Source: Zygnema cylindricum (taxonomy: Eukaryota > Streptophyta > Zygnematophyceae > Zygnematales > Zygnemataceae). Taken from it: a stretch of 11,961 nt of DNA. The stretch spans positions 1-11,961 of the forward strand of contig JBBHKE010000369.1 of the NCBI GenBank assembly GCA_037447655.1, written 5' to 3'. Under the pieces are notes generated by a model. The model was not told the DNA's origin, made no database searches, and saw nothing but the letters and a program-made list of their open reading frames with translations. This document shows, piece by piece, positions 7,507 through 11,961 of the stretch (positions within the stretch are counted from its first letter, which is position 1; each line of letters starts with the position of its first letter). A program made the translations under genes and the position numbers.

Positions 7507-8100
7507 GCGTCGATTCTACTAATTTGGACAGTTTTTTAATAACGTAGTGCAGGAAATGTGTCAAGCCGTACCACAAGTACTTCGTCCTAAAGGACAAAAA
7601 AAATGTCAAAAGAGTCGACACTATAAATTGAGTGGCGTCTATTGGAATTCAACCTTCCACTGTACTATTGAATCACTGTTTTTTAGTACGTCATTTCATG
7701 ATAGATAAAGTCCTAGAACACTAAGTTTAAGTAAATCACTTTAATTAGTGTTCCTTTACTTTTTCGTACATAAAGTTCTTTACTTAAAAAGATTCCCACT
7801 AAACTTTTAGAATCTTTTCACCTAGTTGTACCTCCACTTCTAGATACACCTATATTAATCATAGTTCCACTTATTGGTTCCACCTAGATTAATTGTACCT
7901 TGATTAGTTATACCTCCACTTAGTTAGTTTGTCTTACACGCCTGAGTTAATCTATAAAACTCAAGTGTCTCGCTATGTTAATCATTCAATCTCATTATTT
8001 TATTGAACTTAAGTTTCACGACAGCCTCACCTGTCTTTGTTGTTTTCTTTTCTTTGATGTTATTTGTACCTTTTCTTGTACCTTTGCTTTAAATTATTTT
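7507..8100. other. Gene-free interval with a TCCAC/TACCT-rich degenerate repeat (about 7818-7928)
   Basis: Between 7818 and 7928 the words TACCTCCACTT, AGTTCCACTT, GGTTCCACCT and TTGTACCTTGATTAG follow each other; TACCTCCACTT recurs about 85 bp apart. The period is too loose to define a unit. 7930-8100 is pyrimidine-rich and ends in TTATTTCCTAG (8123-8133), which resembles a plus-strand splice acceptor. Confidence 0.45.
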
Positions 8101-8178
8101 CTTTGTTGTGGCCGCTAACTTATTATTTCCTAGGAAGATGACGTCAGGCGTAGGGCTCAAGAGGAGGAGAGACCTTAC

Positions 8179-8418
8179 AGTTCTATGCAGCAGTTGGTTC
8201 AACTGTGCGAAGTCGACAGGTGGCGGTATGAGGAATACGGAGAGGGACCAAGAGAGCGTCTTGCCGTCGAGAGGATCCTTCTCAAGTTTAGGATTTGAGT
8301 TCGACGAAAGGATTCGGAGAGGTCTTTGTTGCACATTAGGGTTCGCGAGAGGTTTCGCGTGAGAAGGGATGGAGCTGGAGAGAAGGAAGAAATCGAGAAG
8401 GGCCACACGAGAGGCCAT
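8179..8418 (-). CDS. Candidate first exon of a small secreted protein (hypothetical)
   Basis: ATG at 8418-8416 on the minus strand opens 80 codons to a donor-like CT|GTAAGG (GT at 8178-8177), so the exon would end in phase 0; unspliced, the frame runs 109 codons to 8089. Residues 1-21 look like a weak signal peptide: Arg4, hydrophobic VALLDFFLL with one Asp, then Ser/Pro and a cleavable SHA|K. Residues 32-35 read RPLR. The block is GC-richer than its flanks, and upstream (8420-8520, read on this strand) is pyrimidine-rich, like a eukaryotic 5' leader. Plus-strand frames over the same DNA are also open: one 8134-8298 (EDDVRRRAQEEERPY...) and one with ATG at 8138 to TGA 8360-8362. Purine/pyrimidine bias alone can lower stop density, so this is a hypothesis. 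No family recognised. Confidence 0.27.
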
Positions 8419-8598
8419 TTATCAAATAAAACAGATCGACAAAGAGAAAAAGAAAATGAAAACGAACGGGTCGATTTCGCGCGACTCTCTTGACTATGCT
8501 CCAGAGGTCGCAAAAGTCAAAAATTCAGATACCCGAATCCAACATTTTTTTTTTTGCTTTGCCCTTTTTCTAAAAGGGAAAAGCATTCTAATCACATT

Positions 8599-8763
8599 CG
8601 TCTCTGGTGACAACGATAATTGATCGTCGATATTTTTTGTGTAACATCTTGAGCCGTTAAATATTTTGAGTTTTGATTGGCGTTTCTGGTGACAACGATA
8701 TTTGATCGTTGATTGTTTTTGTGTAAGATCGTGAGCCGTTGAGTGATTTTAGTTTTTGATTGG
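8599..8763. repeat. 82/83-bp tandem duplication
   Basis: Units 8599-8680 and 8681-8763 both begin CGT(C/T)TCTGGTGACAACGATA, share GTGTAA-ATC-TGAGCCGTT, and end TTTTGATTGG. By eye they differ at about 13 positions plus one indel, so about 83% identity. A third unit is not visible on either side. It lies just upstream, on the minus strand, of the candidate exon ending at 8418, within possible promoter distance. Confidence 0.8.
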
Positions 8764-8841
8764 CTTTGTCATGTTCCAATTTTGATGTAATGAAAAGAGA
8801 CACGTGGTAAAATCATATTTGTTGTATTTCACGTGGTTGTA

Positions 8842-8860
8842 ATGATAACGATTTGCGGTG
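8842..8860 (-). mobile_element. Unpaired right end of the CACCGTG MITE family
   Basis: ATAACGATTTGCGGTG followed by TA at 8861-8862 is the inverted family terminus. No left end facing it is found within several hundred bases, so the element is truncated or its left part is unrecognisable. Immediately beyond, TACAGTG-TTG-CACTGTA (8861-8877) is a perfect 7-bp hairpin that overlaps the flanking TA. Confidence 0.55.
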
Positions 8861-9066
8861 TACAGTGTTGCACTGTAAGGTACAGTACAGTACCACTGTC
8901 GCTCGTAAAGAAACTGCCAATTGGTGAAAGCCAAAAAGTACAGATTTTCAATACGGTCGACCGCCGTGCATCGCGCCGTGTTGATTTTTCCAGCATGGAA
9001 GTGACTGTCAACAGGCGAGCCGAACCAACTATTTCCAGCGTGTCCGTACTTACTTTTGTGTAAGTA

Positions 9067-9160
9067 CACCACGAATCGTTTTTAGTGTTTATATTACTAA
9101 TTCAGTACCCGTAAATTTTGAACCTCAAACCTAAAATAGGATTAGGGTGAAGTTCCATCA
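9067..9160 (+). mobile_element. Unpaired left end of MITE subfamily C
   Basis: TA at 9065-9066 is followed by CACCACGAATCGTTTTTAG. The next block, CGTAAATTTTGAACCTCAAA then CCTAAAATAGG, resembles 7256-7300. It then reads TAGGGTGAAGTTCC, close to TAGGGTGAAGCTAC at 3226-3240. No right terminus follows, so the right boundary is approximate. Confidence 0.5.
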
Positions 9161-9460
9161 TACGTTTCTATAATTGTACGTTAAACTTTACAGACCTGGT
9201 CGATTGAGTCGATGTTCCATCACGTAGAGTCTGTAATCCACTTGTTCTAAATTGATTGGCGCCACTCAAGCTAGGATCCGATATTGAATATCTTTCAAAT
9301 TTTTAGCACCGACAAACTTAGCTTCAAATCTTGACTTGCGTACCATGTACCTGCGTACGAAGTAATCATACGACAAAACTTTTATACTTTTTGCAAACGC
9401 CGGTCTGTACGCCAGCTCATTTTTTAGGGTTTCAATTTTCGAAAATAACGAAAGTCCTTT
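9161..9460. other. Gene-free interval
   Basis: I see no coding frame, tandem structure or MITE end between the subfamily C fragment and the 27-bp repeat. TACG and GTAC words are frequent (9345-9415), as elsewhere in the window. Confidence 0.4.
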
Positions 9461-9464
9461 GGGA

Positions 9465-9518
9465 GAAATAGTGTGACGAACAAAAGTTACCGAAAATAGC
9501 GTGACGAGGGAATGTTAC
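9465..9518. repeat. 27-bp degenerate tandem pair
   Basis: GAAATAGTGTGACGAAC...GTTAC at 9465-9490 and GAAAATAGCGTGACGAGG...GTTAC at 9492-9518 align well. A weaker GAAAATAACGAAAG at 9441 may be a third unit. No coding frame depends on it. Confidence 0.55.
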
Positions 9519-9600
9519 GAAATTTCGTTTTTATCTTCGGTTGTATTTTAACAAACCGCGTATCATGTGCAAATCTTAAGATTTTTCGTTGGTTTTCCAT

Positions 9601-9689
9601 CATGACACGTAGCTTAATCGTCCATCGTGTCACGGTTTTTTTTTCTGTATCTGCCAACCCACCTCCTTGAGGTGGGTTGACAGTTACAG
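9601..9689. other. Two adjacent hairpins, the second with an 11-bp perfect stem
   Basis: First hairpin: CATGACACG (9601-9609) against CGTGTCACG (9626-9634), one mismatch, 16-nt loop, then a T-run. Second: CAACCCACCTC (9655-9665) against GAGGTGGGTTG (9669-9679) is perfect with a 3-nt loop CTT. The stem continues outward through CTG/CAG and CTGTA/TACAG (9646-9650 with 9685-9689) across two mismatches. A total stem of about 21 bp with a tiny loop could be a young palindrome, a cruciform site or part of an RNA. It is too short and tight-looped for a typical animal microRNA precursor. Confidence 0.6.
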
Positions 9690-9980
9690 AGAAAATGAAG
9701 CAAACTTCTCGCAGATGAACCTCCTATGGCTTGTATTGCTTCCAAGACCTTCGAAGAGTCTCGGCAAGATTCTTTATAGTATTGTTTTTCGTATAAAAAC
9801 AAAATAGGTGGTACGATTTAGTATGGAAGGTCGCGGATTTTTGTAAACTACGCCACTTTTCACCTAATGGAACGTCACCCTTAGTATTTCTATTTGTTCC
9901 TTTACGTTAATGTAGGTACGGTTTAAATAGTATCGATGCTACAAATTTGGGCATTTATTAAATATTGATTACTGTGCAGT
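9690..9980. other. Gene-free interval
   Basis: The only frame (9614-9802, minus) overlaps the hairpins and has no recognisable domain. No repeat or MITE end is visible until 9982. Confidence 0.4.
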
Positions 9981-9981
9981 A

Positions 9982-10071
9982 CACCGTGAATGACTATTAC
10001 TCTATTAGTGTTGATGTTTTTTGCTTTGCCCTAATCTCTCGAAACCTGATGTTTAAGGGCATGGTTACATC
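9982..10071 (+). mobile_element. Unpaired left end of MITE subfamily C, interrupted at its right
   Basis: TA at 9980-9981 is followed by CACCGTGAATGACTATTACTC then TATTAGTGTTGATG; relative to the family terminus there is a small insertion near position 10. GCCCTAAT, CTCGAAACCTGA and GGGCATGGTTAC then match the 7213 fragment in order. Similarity ends at 10071, where a different element-like sequence begins (TAGTGTTGGG). Confidence 0.5.
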
Positions 10072-10205
10072 TAGTGTTGGGTATCGGGTAGTTTCATATC
10101 GCGATAATCTCGATCTTCGATATATCGAATATCGATCGAGGAAAGTTCTCGATATATCGTACCGCGACAAACATAAATCATCGCGATATACATCGCGATG
10201 GATTG
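10072..10205 (+). mobile_element. ATCG/CGAT-dense block, possible truncated hAT-like terminus
   Basis: The block begins TAGTGTTGGGTATCG and is then packed with self-complementary words: ATCGCGAT three times, TCGATATATCG, ATATCGATCGAGG and CTCGATATATCG. Starts of the form (C/T)A(G)TGTTGGG followed by dense short subterminal motifs are known for some hAT-type elements; the match is suggestive only. I find no inverted CCCAACACTA end downstream and no 8-bp duplication of GTTACATC, so at most one end survives. Confidence 0.35.
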
Positions 10206-10454
10206 AATTTTATACATATTTTTTTTTAAATGTTGTTTTAGCGATTACGACAATTTTTTTGAAACGCGACATACGACATGATTTTCATTCCATTACTTAA
10301 AAGGTTACGCCTAAAAATGTAACGGACGAAAAAGTACAAATACTGTAATACTAATACATATAGTTACTTTTTTAGTACGTACTACGGTACAAAACTTCAC
10401 ATATGAAAACTTGAAACCCACACCACTTTAGTCAAAGTAGGATATGAAAAAGTA
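10206..10454. other. Gene-free AT-rich interval with the palindrome TAGTACGTACTA (10373-10384)
   Basis: There is no coding frame of note and there are several poly-T runs. The 12-bp palindrome is perfect. The interval leads directly into the 50-bp minisatellite. Confidence 0.45.
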
Positions 10455-10860
10455 TGATATTTTATGGAGTGTACAAAATGAGAATTTATATTATTATTTT
10501 TATGAATTATTTTATGCAGTGTACAAAATGTGAATTTTTATTATTATTTTTATTTATTAATTTTTGAAGTGCATAAAATGTGATCTTTAATTATTATTTT
10601 TATTCAATAATTTATGAGTTGTTCAAAATGAGAATTCTTATTATTATTTTTATTCATTATTTTATAAAGTGTATAAAATGTGAGTTTTTATTCTGATTTT
10701 TATTAATCATTAAATGAAGTGTACAAAATGTGAGTTTGTATTATTATTTTTATTTTTTATTTTTTAACGTGTATAAAATGTGAACTAATATTCTTATTAT
10801 TATTAATTTTTTGAAGTGTACAAGTTGTAAATCTTATTCTTATTTTTATTTTTATTAATT
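10455..10860. repeat. AT-rich minisatellite, 50-bp period, about eight units
   Basis: The marker GTGTACAAAATG (or GTATAAAATG/GTTCAAAATG variants) has its GTAC-type start at 10471, 10521, 10571, 10621, 10671, 10721, 10771 and 10818. The first seven spacings are exactly 50 bp even though units differ by many substitutions; only the last step is 47 bp. Between markers the unit reads as a TTATTATTTTTATT-rich stretch. No frame is open. Constant length with variable sequence suggests old substitution-driven decay without indels, or a length constraint. Confidence 0.9.
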
Positions 10861-10871
10861 GGAGTAACTAG

Positions 10872-11961
10872 TGTCCTCAGCTATGGCAACAGCACTAGCG
10901 ACACTAGTACTGGCGGCACTAGTACTACTGGCAGCAGCAGTAGTGGCAACACTAGTACTACTAGCAGCAGCGGCACTAGTACTACTGGCAGCAGCAGTAG
11001 TGGCAACACTAGTACTACTAGCAGCAGCAGCAGAACACTAGTACTACTAGCAGCAGCAGCAGTACGGCCAGCAGCTAGTACGCAGTAGTACTGCCAACAG
11101 CTAGTACGCAGTAGTACTGCCATACTGCCAGCAGCCAGTACTACTGGCAGCACTAATACTACTGGCAGCACAAGCACAATAGCTAGCTAGTACTACTGGT
11201 AGCACTAATACTACTGGCAGCACCAGCACTAATACTACTGGCAGCTGCAGTAGTACTGCCAGCAGCTAGTAGCACTAGTACTACTGGCAGCATCAGTACT
11301 ACTGGCAGCAGCAGTAGTACTGCCAGCAGCTAGTACTACAGGCAGCACTAATACTAATACTACTGGCAGCAGCTCTGGCAGCACTAATACTAATACTACT
11401 GGCAGCAACAGTAGTACTGCCAGCAGCTAGTACTATTGGCAGCACTAATACTACTGGCAGCTGCCAGCAGCTAGTACTACTGGCAGCACTAATACTAATA
11501 CTACTAGCAGCAACAGTAGTACTGCCAGCAGCTAGTACTACTGGCAGCACTAATACTACTAATACTACTGGCAGCTGCCAGCAGCTACTACTACTGGCAG
11601 CACTAATACTACTAGCAGCTGCCAGCAGCTAGTACTACTGACAGCACTAATACTAATACTACAGGCAGCTGCAGTAGTACTGCCAGCAGCTAGTACTACA
11701 GTCTGCCAGCAGCTAGTACTATTGGCAGCACTAATACTAATACTACTGGCAGCTGTAGTAGTACTGCCAGCAGCTAGTACTACTGGCAGCACCAGCACAA
11801 ATACTACTGCCAGCAGCTAGTACTACTGGCAACACTAATACTACTGGCAGCTGCATTAGTACTGCCAGCAGCTACTACTATTGGCAGCACTAATACTACT
11901 GGCAGCACTAATACAACTGGCAGCAGCCAATACTACTGGCAGCAGCAGTAGTACTGCCAGC
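10872..11961. repeat. Triplet-derived satellite, runs off the window end
   Basis: The block is built almost only from ACT, AGT, AGC, GGC, GCC and AAT triplets. An exact 57-bp tandem duplication lies at 10915-10971 and 10972-11028. Later units alternate GGCAGCACTAATACTACT with AGTAGTACTGCCAGCAGCT. CTGCCAG-(12)-CTGGCAG hairpins recur, for example 11522-11528 with 11541-11547. In one phase triplets are RNY and would read Thr/Ser/Gly/Asn, but an extra T at AGC-T-AGT junctions shifts the frame again and again and stops appear. Minus-strand open frames here are Leu/Val/Ala-rich by-products. It could be a decayed low-complexity coding repeat or a pure satellite; I favour satellite. Confidence 0.9.

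Noticed and set aside
8749-9072. Overlapping frames on both strands (minus 9072-8749, plus 8833-9063)
   Set aside because: They cross the MITE end at 8860, mirror each other on opposite strands and carry no recognisable domain.
10881-11798. Three long minus-strand frames rich in Leu/Val/Ala/Ser
   Set aside because: They are translations of the triplet satellite; the open length follows from RNY triplets, and the frames are cut at every single-base slip.

Overview
The window reads as eukaryotic nuclear DNA from a repeat-rich, gene-poor region. It is strongly AT-rich but keeps many CpG and GTAC/TACG words, there are no bacterial-style packed ORFs, and small non-autonomous transposons, minisatellites and a long triplet-derived satellite dominate. 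I cannot fix the lineage. An oomycete, an alga, a basal plant or an invertebrate would each fit, and a vertebrate is unlikely because CpG is not depleted. I see no intact protein-coding gene that I would defend with high confidence, and no tRNA, rRNA or CRISPR.

Layout. 1-900 holds two 160-bp direct copies of a dispersed repeat (1-160 and 713-872), with short tandem repeats between them. 900-2540 is AT-rich and nearly featureless. 2540-3900 holds dispersed and inverted repeat fragments and one short open frame (3468-3680). 2870-10070 is a dense cluster of miniature inverted-repeat transposable elements (MITEs). They share the terminus CACCGTGAATCGCTATTAG and are flanked by TA on each side. Five copies are complete (3936-4424, 4736-5224, 6291-6508, 6579-6794, 7306-7504), and at least five more ends are unpaired. 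Between them, 5450-6250 looks like decayed coding sequence, possibly from a DNA transposon. 8100-8520 is a locally GC-richer block that could be the first exon of a secreted protein on the minus strand.

8599-8763 is an 82/83-bp tandem duplication. 9601-9689 has two adjacent hairpins. 10072-10205 is packed with ATCG/CGAT words and may be a truncated hAT-like terminus. 10455-10860 is an AT-rich minisatellite with a constant 50-bp spacing. It runs almost directly into a triplet-based satellite (about 10872 to the window end) that keeps an RNY triplet phase broken by single-base slips.

The parts do not form an operon or pathway. The coherent story is one transposon family amplified by a transposase encoded elsewhere, with several subfamilies and nested decay beside a satellite block. 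Identity figures are counts by eye; all coding calls are tentative.
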